Below are positions 1 to 8,029 of a DNA stretch of 64,000 bases, piece by piece. Origin of the DNA: Gordonia prachuapensis (GTDB lineage Bacteria > Actinomycetota > Actinomycetes > Mycobacteriales > Mycobacteriaceae); contig NZ_JAZDUE010000020.1 in assembly GCF_036350515.1 (NCBI RefSeq), positions 35,268 through 99,267 on the forward strand, read 5' to 3'. A model generated the notes under the pieces. The model ran no database searches, was not told the origin of the DNA, and worked only from the letters and a program-made list of their open reading frames with translations. How positions within the stretch are numbered: the stretch's first letter is position 1; each line of letters opens with the position of its first letter. Both the position numbers and the translations under genes were made by a program.

Positions 1-201
1 CCGGAGACCGACGCCGCCGATGAGGTGCCCTCGGAGTCGGCTGAGACCACCGCCAGCCCGCAGTCGCCTCCGGCGGGTCAGAAACCGGCGCCGGGAGCCA
101 AACCGGCGGCACAGAAATCCGGTACCGCGCACGTGGCGGCCAAGAACCGCAAGGGTGCGTCGCGACGGAAGAAGGGTGGCCGTCCCGGCGGACGGCATTG
201 A
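1..201 (+). CDS. yidC: YidC/Oxa1 membrane protein insertase, C-terminal end (partial)
   Basis: Only the last 66 codons are present; the gene enters from the left edge and stops with TGA at 199-201. The visible tail is hydrophilic, rich in Pro, Ala and Lys, and ends in a strongly basic stretch (SRRKKGGRPGGRH). Such a cytoplasmic basic tail, proposed to contact ribosomes, is usual for actinobacterial YidC. No insertase domain is inside the window, so the name rests on the tail and above all on position: yidC directly precedes jag, rsmG, parA and parB near the origin in mycobacteria and relatives. It would insert proteins into the cytoplasmic membrane. Confidence 0.75.
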   Translation, partial: PETDAADEVPSESAETTASPQSPPAGQKPAPGAKPAAQKSGTAHVAAKNRKGASRRKKGGRPGGRH

Positions 202-342
202 CCGCGAGGAATCGCAGTCAAGGCCCCATTGGAGGCACGGGCAGGTGTTCTTCCAGGACAGCCGAGAGGGTGGCCACTCCCCCAGCCCGGACGAGTGAGT
301 ACACAGACGTTGGATGAGAAGCACAGTTAGGTGGAATGTGAG

Positions 343-1023
343 ATGACAGCAGAGACCGCCGCGCACGACGAGCGCGAGATCCAGGACGTCACCGACCCGG
401 TGGCCGGTGAGGCGACCGAAGCCGGGACGGCAGCGACCGTGACGGAAGGGACCGACCCGACCCCTGCGGCTTCGGACAGCACGGGATCGGCCGAGGACGA
501 CTCCGTCGCAGAAGATGCGGATGCGGATTCCGATGACGAGGACTCCGAGGGCGACGAGGAGGATCGTCTCGTCGAAGAGGGCGAGATCGCCGGCGACTAC
601 CTCGAGCAGCTCCTCGACGTGCTCGACTTCGACGGGGACATCGATCTCGATGTCGACGGTGACCGCGCTGTGGTGAGCATCGACGGGGGCAACGATCTCG
701 ACCGGCTCGTCGGCCGCAAGGGTGAGGTGCTCGACGCACTGCAGGAGCTGACCCGTCTGGCCGTGCAGCAGTCGACGGGTGTCCGCAGCCGTTTGATGCT
801 GGACGTCGCCCGCTGGCGTGCGGATCGCCGTGATCGGCTTGCCCGGCTCGGTACCGAGGTGGCCGAGCGTGTGGTCAAGTCCGGTGTCCGCGAGGAGCTG
901 GATCCGATGACGCCGTTCGAGCGCAAGATCGTCCATGACGCCGTGGCTGCGGTCGACGGCGTGGTGAGCGAGAGCGAAGGCGCGGAGCCGAAGCGGCGCG
1001 TGGTGGTCCTCCCGAGCGCCTGA
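343..1023 (+). CDS. jag: Jag/KhpB family RNA-binding protein (KH and R3H domains)
   Basis: A 226-residue protein. The first ~80 residues are acidic and low-complexity (many D/E runs). A KH-like segment follows (DGNDLDRLVGRKGEVLDALQ includes the loop RKGEVLDALQ), then an R3H domain near the C terminus (DPMTPFERKIVHDAV). These are the marks of the Jag/KhpB family, cytoplasmic RNA-binding proteins tied to cell-envelope homeostasis. I chose ATG 343 because AGGTGG lies 8-9 bases upstream; an in-frame GTG at 331 has no ribosome site. It sits between yidC and rsmG as in other actinobacteria and is followed by a strong terminator, so it probably ends the yidC-jag transcript. Confidence 0.9.
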   Translation: MTAETAAHDEREIQDVTDPVAGEATEAGTAATVTEGTDPTPAASDSTGSAEDDSVAEDADADSDDEDSEGDEEDRLVEEGEIAGDYLEQLLDVLDFDGDIDLDVDGDRAVVSIDGGNDLDRLVGRKGEVLDALQELTRLAVQQSTGVRSRLMLDVARWRADRRDRLARLGTEVAERVVKSGVREELDPMTPFERKIVHDAVAAVDGVVSESEGAEPKRRVVVLPSA

Positions 1024-1046
1024 CGTTCACTCGATATTCTCAGCAG

Positions 1047-1075
1047 AGTCCCGGCCGATGGCCGGGACTTTGTTG
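1047..1075 (+). terminator. Rho-independent terminator after jag
   Basis: A perfect 10-bp stem (AGTCCCGGCC / GGCCGGGACT, arms 1047-1056 and 1060-1069) with a 3-base loop is followed by TTGTTGT. It lies 23 bases after the jag stop and separates the yidC-jag transcript from the parS/rsmG/parAB region. Confidence 0.85.
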
Positions 1076-1120
1076 TCTCTGGAGTGGGAATTACACGTCT
1101 GTAGTTAGGCCGCCGTCGGC

Positions 1121-1136
1121 TGTTTCACGTGAAACG
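1121..1136. promoter_or_regulatory. parS site 1 (ParB binding)
   Basis: TGTTTCACGTGAAACG matches the near-universal bacterial parS palindrome tGTTTCACGTGAAACa. It is the first of three consensus copies within 100 bp just upstream of and inside the 5' end of rsmG. ParB (encoded 2 kb downstream) should nucleate and spread from here to position origins. Confidence 0.95.
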
Positions 1137-1145
1137 ACACGACCT

Positions 1146-1161
1146 GGTTTCACGTGAAACA
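1146..1161. promoter_or_regulatory. parS site 2
   Basis: GGTTTCACGTGAAACA, carrying the full 14-bp core palindrome, lies 25 bp after parS site 1. Confidence 0.95.
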
Positions 1162-1200
1162 CCGCGAAGGATGAGCGGCCGGGAGCCACACAGTGAAAGG

Positions 1201-1932
1201 ATGTTTCACGTGAAACGGGACGATGACGCTGGGGTGCCCGGCGCGGACGACTCTCCACCAAAGGCACCGGACGTTGCGTCACGACTGTTTGGCGCAACCG
1301 TCGATCGGGCTGAGGCGTACTGCGCGTCGCTTGCCACAGACGGAGTCGTGCTGGGACTCATCGGGCCCCGCGAGGTCCCCCGCCTCTGGGAACGCCACAT
1401 ACTCAACTGCGCGGTCATCGGTGAGGCGATGCCGCCGTCGGCGAGCGTCGTCGACATCGGGAGCGGGGCCGGTCTGCCGGGCATTCCACTCGCCCTCGCG
1501 CGTCCGGATCTCCGCATCACCCTGGTGGAGCCGTTGCTGCGGCGGAGCGACTACCTCCAACGGATCGTCGACGAACTGGAACTGGACGTCCGGGTGATCC
1601 GGGGCCGTGCGGAGGAGAAGTCGATTCGCGCACAGGTGGGCGGAGCCGACGTGGTGACCTCGCGAGCGGTGGCGCCGCTGGAACGGCTGACGAAGTGGTC
1701 CGCTCCCCTGATCGCCGACGGTGGTCGACTCATAGCCATCAAAGGGTCGTCCGCCGAGGAGGAGATCGCCCGCGACGGTGACGCCGCGCGGCGGGTGGGG
1801 GTCGTCGACCTTCACGTGGAACAGTGCGGGGTCGAGGCATTGGAGGTCCCGACGACCGTTGTCGTCGGGACGAAACGAGGTACCGCCGGCGCGTCGAAGC
1901 GACGCGCTGGTGCGCCGAAACGGAAGAGGTGA
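1201..1932 (+). CDS. rsmG: 16S rRNA (guanine(527)-N(7))-methyltransferase RsmG (GidB)
   Basis: RsmG uses S-adenosylmethionine to methylate G527 of 16S rRNA; loss of function in mycobacteria gives low-level streptomycin resistance. The SAM-binding motif VDIGSGAGLPGIPLA is visible about residue 82, preceded by GPREVPRLWERHILNCAVIGE, a family signature, and followed by VEPLLRRSDYL and SRAVAPLERL. From ATG 1201 the protein is 243 residues, near the family length. The start is uncertain: in-frame ATG 1171 and GTG 1129 also exist, none with a well-spaced Shine-Dalgarno, and the extra N-terminal residues are partly encoded by parS palindromes. The stop overlaps the ribosome site of parA. Confidence 0.93.
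   Translation: MFHVKRDDDAGVPGADDSPPKAPDVASRLFGATVDRAEAYCASLATDGVVLGLIGPREVPRLWERHILNCAVIGEAMPPSASVVDIGSGAGLPGIPLALARPDLRITLVEPLLRRSDYLQRIVDELELDVRVIRGRAEEKSIRAQVGGADVVTSRAVAPLERLTKWSAPLIADGGRLIAIKGSSAEEEIARDGDAARRVGVVDLHVEQCGVEALEVPTTVVVGTKRGTAGASKRRAGAPKRKR
1202..1217. promoter_or_regulatory. parS site 3, overlapping the rsmG start
   Basis: TGTTTCACGTGAAACG begins one base into the probable rsmG start codon, so the palindrome itself encodes the first residues (MFHVKR). ParB nucleoprotein here would cover the translation start region of the DNA. Confidence 0.95.
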
Positions 1933-1940
1933 TCGGATTG

Positions 1941-3026
1941 GTGTGGAGTCCGCGGAGGGCGCAGAATGGACGGCAGACCGATGATCGATCGGTGGCCGTC
2001 GATGTCGCGGAGTCCTCAGCCTCGGATGCGACGGACGGCGGTGTCGGAGGATTCGTAGTCGGGCGAAGGAGTCCAGGCGTGGTCGAACAGGACCGAAGTG
2101 TTTCACGTGAAACGTCCGTCGGTGGGAGCTCCTCCCCCGCATCGGTCCCCGGGTACGACGACACCCCGATCGCTGCCGCGGCTGCCCGAGCGAGTCAGGT
2201 ACTGACCCCGGGTGGTGCCGGCGAGCTCCCTCGGCCGTCATCGCCACGCATCATCACCATCGCCAATCAGAAGGGTGGCGTCGGCAAGACCACCACCACA
2301 GTGAACATCGCTGCCGGTCTCGCCTTGCATGGACTGGGTGTCCTCGTCATCGATCTCGACCCCCAGGGCAATGCCAGCACCGCACTGGGCATCGATCACC
2401 GGGTCCCCGATCTCGCGTCGGTGTACGAGATGCTCCTGGGCGAGGTCTCCCTGAAGGAGACGATCCAGCGCAGCCCCAACAACGACAAGCTCTTCTGTGT
2501 CCCCGCGACCCTCGACCTGGCCGGAGCCGAGATCGAACTCGTGTCTCTCGTCGCCCGAGAGAATCGCCTCCGCAACGCCATCGACGAGAATGTGCTGACG
2601 GATCTCGGCATCGACTACGTCCTGATCGACTGTCCCCCGTCGTTGGGTCTGCTGACCGTCAACGCGATGGTCGCCGCGAAAGAGGTGCTGATCCCGATCC
2701 AGTGCGAGTACTACGCGCTGGAGGGTGTGGGTCAGCTGCTCCGCAACATCGAGCTGGTGCAGGCGCACCTGAACCCGGGACTCCACGTGTCGACGGTGGT
2801 CCTCACCATGTATGACGGACGCACCAAACTCGCGGATCAGGTCGCCGAAGAGGTCCGCCGGCACTTCGGCGAGACCGTGCTCAACACGATCATCCCGCGC
2901 AGCGTCAAGGTGTCGGAAGCGCCCGGCTACGGGATGACCATCATCGAGTACGACCCGGGCTCACGCGGCGCGATGAGCTACCTCGATGCCTCGCGGGAGA
3001 TCGCTTTGCGGGGCGTGTCGGCATGA
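1941..3026 (+). CDS. parA: ParA/Soj chromosome-partitioning ATPase
   Basis: A Walker-type ATPase that works with ParB-parS to segregate replicated origins. The deviant Walker A motif KGGVGKTTT lies at about residues 111-119, followed by VLVIDLDPQGNAS (A') and YVLIDCPPSLGLLT (Walker B region). I chose GTG 1941 because GGTGATC (1928-1934), a perfect anti-Shine-Dalgarno match, lies 6 bases upstream; this site overlaps the rsmG stop. The first ~100 residues are low-complexity and precede the usual ParA fold; parS site 4 is inside this part (encoding SVSRET). Length is 361 residues. It is the first gene of the parAB pair; an upstream start at GTG 1929 is possible. Confidence 0.93.
   Translation: MWSPRRAQNGRQTDDRSVAVDVAESSASDATDGGVGGFVVGRRSPGVVEQDRSVSRETSVGGSSSPASVPGYDDTPIAAAAARASQVLTPGGAGELPRPSSPRIITIANQKGGVGKTTTTVNIAAGLALHGLGVLVIDLDPQGNASTALGIDHRVPDLASVYEMLLGEVSLKETIQRSPNNDKLFCVPATLDLAGAEIELVSLVARENRLRNAIDENVLTDLGIDYVLIDCPPSLGLLTVNAMVAAKEVLIPIQCEYYALEGVGQLLRNIELVQAHLNPGLHVSTVVLTMYDGRTKLADQVAEEVRRHFGETVLNTIIPRSVKVSEAPGYGMTIIEYDPGSRGAMSYLDASREIALRGVSA
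2099..2114. promoter_or_regulatory. parS site 4, inside the parA coding sequence
   Basis: TGTTTCACGTGAAACG, identical to sites 1 and 3, is embedded in frame in the poorly conserved N-terminal extension of ParA. Confidence 0.95.
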
Positions 3027-3031
3027 CGGTC

Positions 3032-3062
3032 GGTTTCACGGGAAACCGTTTCACGGGAAACA
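3032..3062. promoter_or_regulatory. Two abutting degenerate parS-like sites between parA and parB
   Basis: GGTTTCACGGGAAACC (3032-3047) and CGTTTCACGGGAAACA (3047-3062) share one base and fill most of the 52-bp parA-parB gap. Each differs from parS at the same central position (CACGGG instead of CACGTG). They may be weak ParB sites that autoregulate parB or help spreading; that role is inferred. Confidence 0.7.
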
Positions 3063-3078
3063 TCGGGAGAGGACAACA

Positions 3079-4128
3079 GTGACTCAGCGAGATTCCGCAC
3101 AGCGTCGAGGCGGCCTCGGCAGAGGACTGGCCGCTCTGATCCCGACCGGTCCCCCGGAGGGCGCCGGGCCTTCGGGCCCGCGACTGGGCACGGCCGCCGC
3201 GGATGTCGTGATCGGCCGGGGCGTGGCGGTCGACGATCCGTCGGCGAAGCCCGGTGACGCCGACGGCGTGACGGAAGGTGTCGTGTCCGACGACGTCGGC
3301 GCCGTGTACCGCGAGATCCCGCCGTCGCAGATCCAGCCGAACCCGAAGCAGCCGCGCTCCGTGTTCGACGAGGAAGCCTTCGCCGAGCTGGTGCACTCCA
3401 TCAAGGAGTTCGGGCTGATGCAGCCCATCGTGGTGCGACCGCTCCCCACCCCGACCGACGACGGCGTGCGATACCAACTGGTGATGGGTGAACGCCGGTG
3501 GCGGGCCAGCAAAGAAGCCGGCTTCGACACCATCCCGTCGATCGTGCGGGAGACCGCAGACGCAGAGATGCTTCGGGACGCGCTGCTGGAGAACATCCAC
3601 CGCGCGCAGCTGAACCCGCTCGAAGAAGCGGCCGCCTATCAGCAACTGTTGGACGAGTTCGGCGTCACCCACGAGGAACTCGCCAACCGATTGGGCCGGT
3701 CCCGACCACTCATCACCAACATGATCCGACTCTTGAAGCTGCCGATCTCGGTGCAGCGACGCGTCGCCGCCGGGGTGCTGTCCGCCGGACACGCGCGTGC
3801 CCTGCTGTCCCTCGAGACTGGCAGCGACGCCCAGGAGGCGCTGGCGGCGCGGATCGTCGCCGAAGGCATGTCGGTGCGGGCCACCGAGGAAGCGGTGACC
3901 CTGGCCAACCGCGGTGACGATCAGCCCGGCTCCCCCGCCGGGCCCGCCAAGCGCAAGCCGATGCAGATGCCCGGACTTCAGGACGTCGCCGAACGGCTGT
4001 CCGATCGACTGGACACGAGGGTTACAGTCAGTCTCGGGAAGCGAAAGGGCAAAGTCGTGGTGGAGTTCGGTTCGGTGGACGACCTCGAGCGGATCGTCGG
4101 CGTGATCGACCCCGGAAAGGCCGGATGA
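3079..4128 (+). CDS. parB: ParB/Spo0J chromosome-partitioning protein (CTPase)
   Basis: DNA-binding CTPase that loads at parS and slides along nearby DNA. Visible in order: N-terminal RRGGLGRGLAALIP (ParA-interaction motif of this family) at residues 8-21; ParB/Srx CTP-binding domain from about residue 75 with IQPNPKQPRS and GERRWRAS (the GERRxRA motif); helix-turn-helix DNA-binding region around THEELANRLGRSRPLITNMIRLLKLP; C-terminal dimerisation end DDLERIVGVI. GTG 3079 follows GAGAGG at 3067-3072 with 6-base spacing; the longer frame upstream has no support. Length is 349 residues. It is 52 bp downstream of parA with degenerate parS sites in the gap. Confidence 0.95.
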   Translation: MTQRDSAQRRGGLGRGLAALIPTGPPEGAGPSGPRLGTAAADVVIGRGVAVDDPSAKPGDADGVTEGVVSDDVGAVYREIPPSQIQPNPKQPRSVFDEEAFAELVHSIKEFGLMQPIVVRPLPTPTDDGVRYQLVMGERRWRASKEAGFDTIPSIVRETADAEMLRDALLENIHRAQLNPLEEAAAYQQLLDEFGVTHEELANRLGRSRPLITNMIRLLKLPISVQRRVAAGVLSAGHARALLSLETGSDAQEALAARIVAEGMSVRATEEAVTLANRGDDQPGSPAGPAKRKPMQMPGLQDVAERLSDRLDTRVTVSLGKRKGKVVVEFGSVDDLERIVGVIDPGKAG

Positions 4129-4269
4129 CGGGCTGATCGGCGCACACCCAGGTACCCGCACGTTACGTCACAGTGACACTTCACCAGCGAGGACGACAGT
4201 GAAAGTACGAAACCCTTTGTCGGACATCACTTTCGACGCTTCGCGCGACTGCGGACCCAGGCCGACGGC

Positions 4270-5100
4270 ATGAACCTCGCGGTGACCCGGCTGGATCTCG
4301 AGTCCTTCGACACACTGCCGCTGCACACTCGGCGATGCGTGTTCTGGGAGGTCGATCCGGCGTCGACCCGCGACACCGAGAAGAGCATCTTCGGGGATTT
4401 CGGCTCGTTCGAGAGCGAGTTCGACAAGGAGGCGTGGATCTCCGGCGTCATGCTCGAATGGGGCACCTGCGCACAGGTCGCGGTCGAGGGCCAGACCGGT
4501 CACGTCGTGGGCAACGCGTTCTATGCGCCGCCGCGACGGGTGCCGCGGTCGACCCTCTTCCCCACCTCGCCGGTCAGTGCGGACGCGGTTCTGCTGACCT
4601 CCATCCGCACCGAGCCCGGATTCGAGGAAGCGGCACCGATTCTGCTCGATGCGGTCGTCACCGATCTCGTCCGTCGCGGCGTCCGGGCGATCGAGGCGTT
4701 CGGCGTGGTGCGGGTGCCGGGTGAGACCGAGGCCGGAACGGCGGGACCGGCGCCGGCAGCGCACCCGGAGGACGTCGCGGATCTGGGCGCGCTCGAGACG
4801 ATGACGACTGAGATGCGGCTGTGGGCCGACGAGGCGATCGTGGAGATCTCCCGCACCATGCATGACAGCCCGCAGCAGGGTTTGTGCCTGCAGTGCATCA
4901 TCGACGCGGACTTCCTCAAGGACTCCGGATTCGACGTCGTCGCCTCACACCCGCGGTTCCCCCGGTTCCGGCTCGAGCTCGACGAAGGTCTGGGCTGGAA
5001 GCACGAAGTGGAACACGCTCTCGAGAAGCTGGTGGTGATGGCCGCACTCGATCTGGCCGGCCGGGAACGCGAGGCCGCTGTGCCGGTGGGTCGGCGCTGA
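4270..5100 (+). CDS. Conserved actinobacterial protein of unknown function (Rv3916c-like)
   Basis: A 276-residue soluble protein with no signal peptide or membrane segment. By content and position (between parB and cwlM/trx) it corresponds to M. tuberculosis Rv3916c. The motif IRTEPGFEEAAPILLDAVVTDLVRRGVRAIEAFG in the middle, with a conserved strand-helix-strand pattern and a C-terminal DADFLKDSGFDVVASHPRFPRFRLEL segment, resembles the acetyl-CoA-binding fold of GNAT acetyltransferases, and some relatives are labelled that way; I see no clear catalytic signature. An acidic insert of about 35 residues (ETEAGTAGPAPAAHPEDVAD) interrupts the core. It converges on cwlM. Confidence 0.8.
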   Translation: MNLAVTRLDLESFDTLPLHTRRCVFWEVDPASTRDTEKSIFGDFGSFESEFDKEAWISGVMLEWGTCAQVAVEGQTGHVVGNAFYAPPRRVPRSTLFPTSPVSADAVLLTSIRTEPGFEEAAPILLDAVVTDLVRRGVRAIEAFGVVRVPGETEAGTAGPAPAAHPEDVADLGALETMTTEMRLWADEAIVEISRTMHDSPQQGLCLQCIIDADFLKDSGFDVVASHPRFPRFRLELDEGLGWKHEVEHALEKLVVMAALDLAGREREAAVPVGRR

Positions 5101-5145
5101 GGTGACCCGGTAGCACCGAATCCGACACAGCCGAATCCGACAGTG

Positions 5146-5162
5146 CCGGAAGAAGTTTCCGG
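5146..5162. terminator. Short hairpin between two convergent genes
   Basis: A 6-bp stem (CCGGAA / TTCCGG) with a 5-base loop lies between the convergent ends at 5100 and 5167. There is no U-tract, so terminator function is tentative. Just upstream, CCGAATCCGACA occurs twice in tandem. Confidence 0.35.
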
Positions 5163-5166
5163 GGAT

Positions 5167-6345
5167 TCAGCTCGAAAGGCGCTCGGCGGCAAGAAGTTCG
5201 GCGAAGGTGAACGAGCCGGTGGGACGGTCGTCCTCGCCGAGCAGATACAGCCGCTTCACGGCGACGAGAATCGCCTCCGCGATCACATCGCGCATCTGCG
5301 CGTCGTCGAGGGTGGCCACGTCGGCGGAGTTGGTGATGTACCCGATGTCGATGAGCGCCACCGGCATCCTGGTGAGTCGCAAGACATCCCATGTCCGCTC
5401 GTGTGTGCGGCAGTCGGTGAGCGGAGTGCGCGCGACGATCTCGCGTTGGACGAAGCCGGCGAGATTGCGGCCGATCGTGGAGAACGAACCGTGCGAGTTC
5501 CCGAAGTAGAACGAGGCGACTCCGTGTGCGCGCTCGTTCGGGTAGTGGCCACATCGGAGCGAGACCATGAGGTCGGCGCCGACCATGTTCGCGACCCGGG
5601 CGCGCTCCTCGTCGCCGGGGCGGCCACGGCCGTCGTGCGACAGGAACGTCTCCATGCCGGCCGCGGACATCCGACCTTCGAGCCGCGCCCCGAGATCCCA
5701 GAGCACCGCAGATTCCGTCTCGGCGCGGGCGCCGGTCGAGAGTTCATGTAGCCCACCGGAACCCGGATCGATCAGGATGCGTTTGCCGGCCAGCTGCGGG
5801 CCGGACCGACGGACGTGCTCCTCTTCGCGGATGGCGTGCGGTGACCCGCCGGTCACGCGGGTGCCGAGACGTTCCAGCGAGCGCAGGGTAGACGGACCGC
5901 AGATGCCGTCCGAGGAGAGGCCGAACTCACTCTGGTACAGACACACCGCGTTGTGGGTGGTCTCCCCGAACGTGCCGTCCACGAGGCCGGTGTAGTAACC
6001 GAGGTTCTGGAGGCGACCCTGGAGGGTGGCGACGTCGTCGCCGACCATCGGGGCCGACAGTCGGTACAGCAGGACCCGGGCGCCGAGCTGGTACGAGGCC
6101 TCCCGCAGTACCCGGTAGGTGGCCGGGCCGACGATGCCGTCGACGATGAGGCCGCGCTGTTGCTGGAACGCGCGCACGGCGCGGTCACACGCGTCGTCGA
6201 ACACCGCCTCGGGCGGATGCCAGCCACTGATCGTGCCCGATAGACTGTCCGGCGCGGGGGTGGACGTGAGCAGCCCGAGTCCGACGAGAATGTTGCGGAT
6301 CTCGGCGACAGCCGAGCCATGATCCCCGCGGCGGAACAGCGGCAT
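5167..6345 (-). CDS. cwlM: CwlM: amidase-fold regulator of peptidoglycan precursor synthesis
   Basis: Two peptidoglycan-binding-1 repeats (residues ~1-80 and ~95-163; DGIVGPATYRVL and DGTFGETTHNAV) precede an N-acetylmuramoyl-L-alanine amidase (Amidase_3) fold (~188-368). No signal peptide is present, matching a cytoplasmic protein. In mycobacteria CwlM is phosphorylated by PknB and stimulates MurA; it is thought to be regulatory. The active site supports that here: DPGHGG reads DPGSGG (S196), the SLHA zinc His reads SLR (R264) and the catalytic Glu is Asp (D333), while E211 is kept. GAGGAG 7 bases upstream fixes ATG 6345 over an upstream in-frame ATG. It lies downstream of trxA behind a terminator. 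Confidence 0.92.
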   Translation of the reverse strand: MPLFRRGDHGSAVAEIRNILVGLGLLTSTPAPDSLSGTISGWHPPEAVFDDACDRAVRAFQQQRGLIVDGIVGPATYRVLREASYQLGARVLLYRLSAPMVGDDVATLQGRLQNLGYYTGLVDGTFGETTHNAVCLYQSEFGLSSDGICGPSTLRSLERLGTRVTGGSPHAIREEEHVRRSGPQLAGKRILIDPGSGGLHELSTGARAETESAVLWDLGARLEGRMSAAGMETFLSHDGRGRPGDEERARVANMVGADLMVSLRCGHYPNERAHGVASFYFGNSHGSFSTIGRNLAGFVQREIVARTPLTDCRTHERTWDVLRLTRMPVALIDIGYITNSADVATLDDAQMRDVIAEAILVAVKRLYLLGEDDRPTGSFTFAELLAAERLSS

Positions 6346-6477
6346 CGGCAACTCCTCGTTCGTTCGGTGCGGTCGTGGCACGGGTCTCGGCATGGGTGTC
6401 AGCGTCCCCCCGGTCGGTGCTCACCGCGCACCGGCGCAAACACCAGGCATTCTTTCAGGTCGTGACGGCACGACCAA

Positions 6478-6505
6478 ATGATGGCGCCGCTCGGGGCGCC
6501 ATCAT
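6478..6505 (-). terminator. Terminator hairpin after trxA
   Basis: An 11-bp perfect stem (ATGATGGCGCC / GGCGCCATCAT, 6478-6488 and 6495-6505, 6-base loop) lies 57 bases after the trxA stop. Reading leftward it runs into TTTGG. It separates trxBA from cwlM, which probably has its own promoter. Confidence 0.7.
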
Positions 6506-6561
6506 CGGTTGTCGGGATGACGTCCGCCTCGGGCGGAATGCCGTCTTCCCTGGTCGGTGGG

Positions 6562-6900
6562 TTATGCGGGGGATCCGACGACGTCGTCGAGCTCGCGCAG
6601 CAGCGCGGCCTTGCCCTTGGCACCGACGATCGTCTTGGAGGGCTTGCCGCCCTCGAACAGGATCATGGTCGGGATCGACATGATCTTGAAGTCACGCGCG
6701 ACGGCCGGATTCTCGTCGACGTCGAGCTTGGCGACGGTCAGTTTGTCGGCGTGATCCCGGGCGATCTCCTCCAGGACGGGCGCGACCATGCGGCACGGGC
6801 CGCACCAGGTCGCCCAGAAGTCAACGAGCACCGGCTTGTCGGAGCCGAGGACCTCGTCGGCGAAGGTGGCGTCGTTGACGGCGACGGTGTTTGCTCCCAT
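6562..6900 (-). CDS. trxA: Thioredoxin
   Basis: A 112-residue cytoplasmic thioredoxin that reduces protein disulfides and is recharged by TrxB encoded just upstream. The redox motif WCGPC sits at residues ~34-38 within DFWATWCGPCRMVAPVL, and the cis-proline loop is present (MSIPTMILFEGG). Length is standard for thioredoxin. ATG 6900 has an AGGAGGACACC ribosome site directly upstream. The gene is 68 bp downstream of trxB and shares its probable oxidative-stress promoter. In M. tuberculosis the equivalent gene is trxC. Confidence 0.97.
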   Translation of the reverse strand: MGANTVAVNDATFADEVLGSDKPVLVDFWATWCGPCRMVAPVLEEIARDHADKLTVAKLDVDENPAVARDFKIMSIPTMILFEGGKPSKTIVGAKGKAALLRELDDVVGSPA

Positions 6901-6968
6901 GGTGTCCTCCTATGGACTTCTCGGATGGGTGGTTCAGATCAAGCAGGGTGGCTCAGGCAGGCGAGTGG

Positions 6969-7961
6969 TCAAGCACTGGCGTCGACGACGTACATGTCGC
7001 TCTCGACCGACGGCGCGGCCAGGCCTTGGTCGGCCAGCCAGCGTTCGGCGTCGATCGCGGCCGAGCATCCGCTGCCGGCGGCCGTGATGGCCTGGCGGTA
7101 CGTGTGGTCGACAAGGTCACCGCAGGCGAACACGCCGGGCACCGAGGTGTAGGTGGTGCGGCCGTCGACCTGTACGTAGCCCTCCGCGTCGAGGTCGATC
7201 TGCCCCTTGACCAGCTCGCTGCGCGGATCGTGGCCGATCGCGACGAACATGCCGGTCACCTCGAGCGTGCTGGTGTCCCCGGAGACGGTGTCGGTCAAGC
7301 CGAGGGCGGTGACCGATCCGTCGCCGACCACCGAGGTCACCGCCGAATTGGTGACGAACCGGATCTTGTCGTTGGCGCGGGCACGTTCGAGCATGATCTT
7401 CGACGCACGGAACTCGTCGCGCCGGTGGATCAGCGTGACGCTGCGCGCGAACTTGGTGAGGAATGTCGCCTCCTCCATCGCGGAGTCGCCACCGCCGATG
7501 ACCGCGATGTCCTGGTCCTTGAAGAAGAAGCCGTCGCAGGTGGCACATGCCGACACCCCGCGTCCGAGGAGCTCCTGCTCGTTCTCGACGCCGAGGTAGC
7601 GGGCGGCGGCACCCATCGCGAGGATCACGGCGCGGGCGCGGAACACCTCGCCGCCCACCTCGACCTCCTTGACGGGACCCTCGAGCCGGACGGTGTCGAC
7701 GTCTTCCATGCGGAGGTCGGCACCGAAGCGGATGGCCTGCTCACGCATCTCGTCCATCAGCGCCGGTCCCTGGATTCCGTTCTGGAAGCCCGGGAAGTTC
7801 TCGACCTCGGTGGTCGTCATGAGGGCGCCACCGAACTGGGTGCCCTCGAAGACGATCGGTGCGAGTTCGGCGCGCGCCGCGTAGATCGCGGCGGTGTAGC
7901 CGGCGGGACCCGATCCGATGATGATCAGGTCGTGGATCTGCTGGCCGTCTGCGTGGGTCAT
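6969..7961 (-). CDS. trxB: Thioredoxin-disulfide reductase
   Basis: FAD- and NADPH-dependent flavoenzyme that reduces thioredoxin. N-terminal FAD-binding motif GSGPAGYTAAIYAAR (residues ~16-30), redox-active CATC within GVSACATCDGFFF (~146), and NADPH-binding GGGDSAMEEATFL (~163) are all present, with the C-terminal FAD motif GVFACGDLVDHTYRQAITAAGSG. Length 330 residues is typical. ATG 7961 is preceded by GGAGGA in the leader. A GGAAC-N18-GTT element lies about 70 bp upstream, suggesting SigH/SigR control by disulfide stress, as known for trxBA in Streptomyces and mycobacteria. Confidence 0.97.
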   Translation of the reverse strand: MTHADGQQIHDLIIIGSGPAGYTAAIYAARAELAPIVFEGTQFGGALMTTTEVENFPGFQNGIQGPALMDEMREQAIRFGADLRMEDVDTVRLEGPVKEVEVGGEVFRARAVILAMGAAARYLGVENEQELLGRGVSACATCDGFFFKDQDIAVIGGGDSAMEEATFLTKFARSVTLIHRRDEFRASKIMLERARANDKIRFVTNSAVTSVVGDGSVTALGLTDTVSGDTSTLEVTGMFVAIGHDPRSELVKGQIDLDAEGYVQVDGRTTYTSVPGVFACGDLVDHTYRQAITAAGSGCSAAIDAERWLADQGLAAPSVESDMYVVDASA

Positions 7962-8029
7962 CCGTCCTCCGTGTCGACGACGCGGGTCGTCGGTGTGTGC
8001 TGCCGCGTCTCTAGGTTCTCGGCTGTGTC

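Noticed and set aside
1129..1200. Earlier RsmG starts (GTG 1129, ATG 1171)
   Set aside because: The added residues come largely from parS DNA and lack ribosome sites; not fully excluded.
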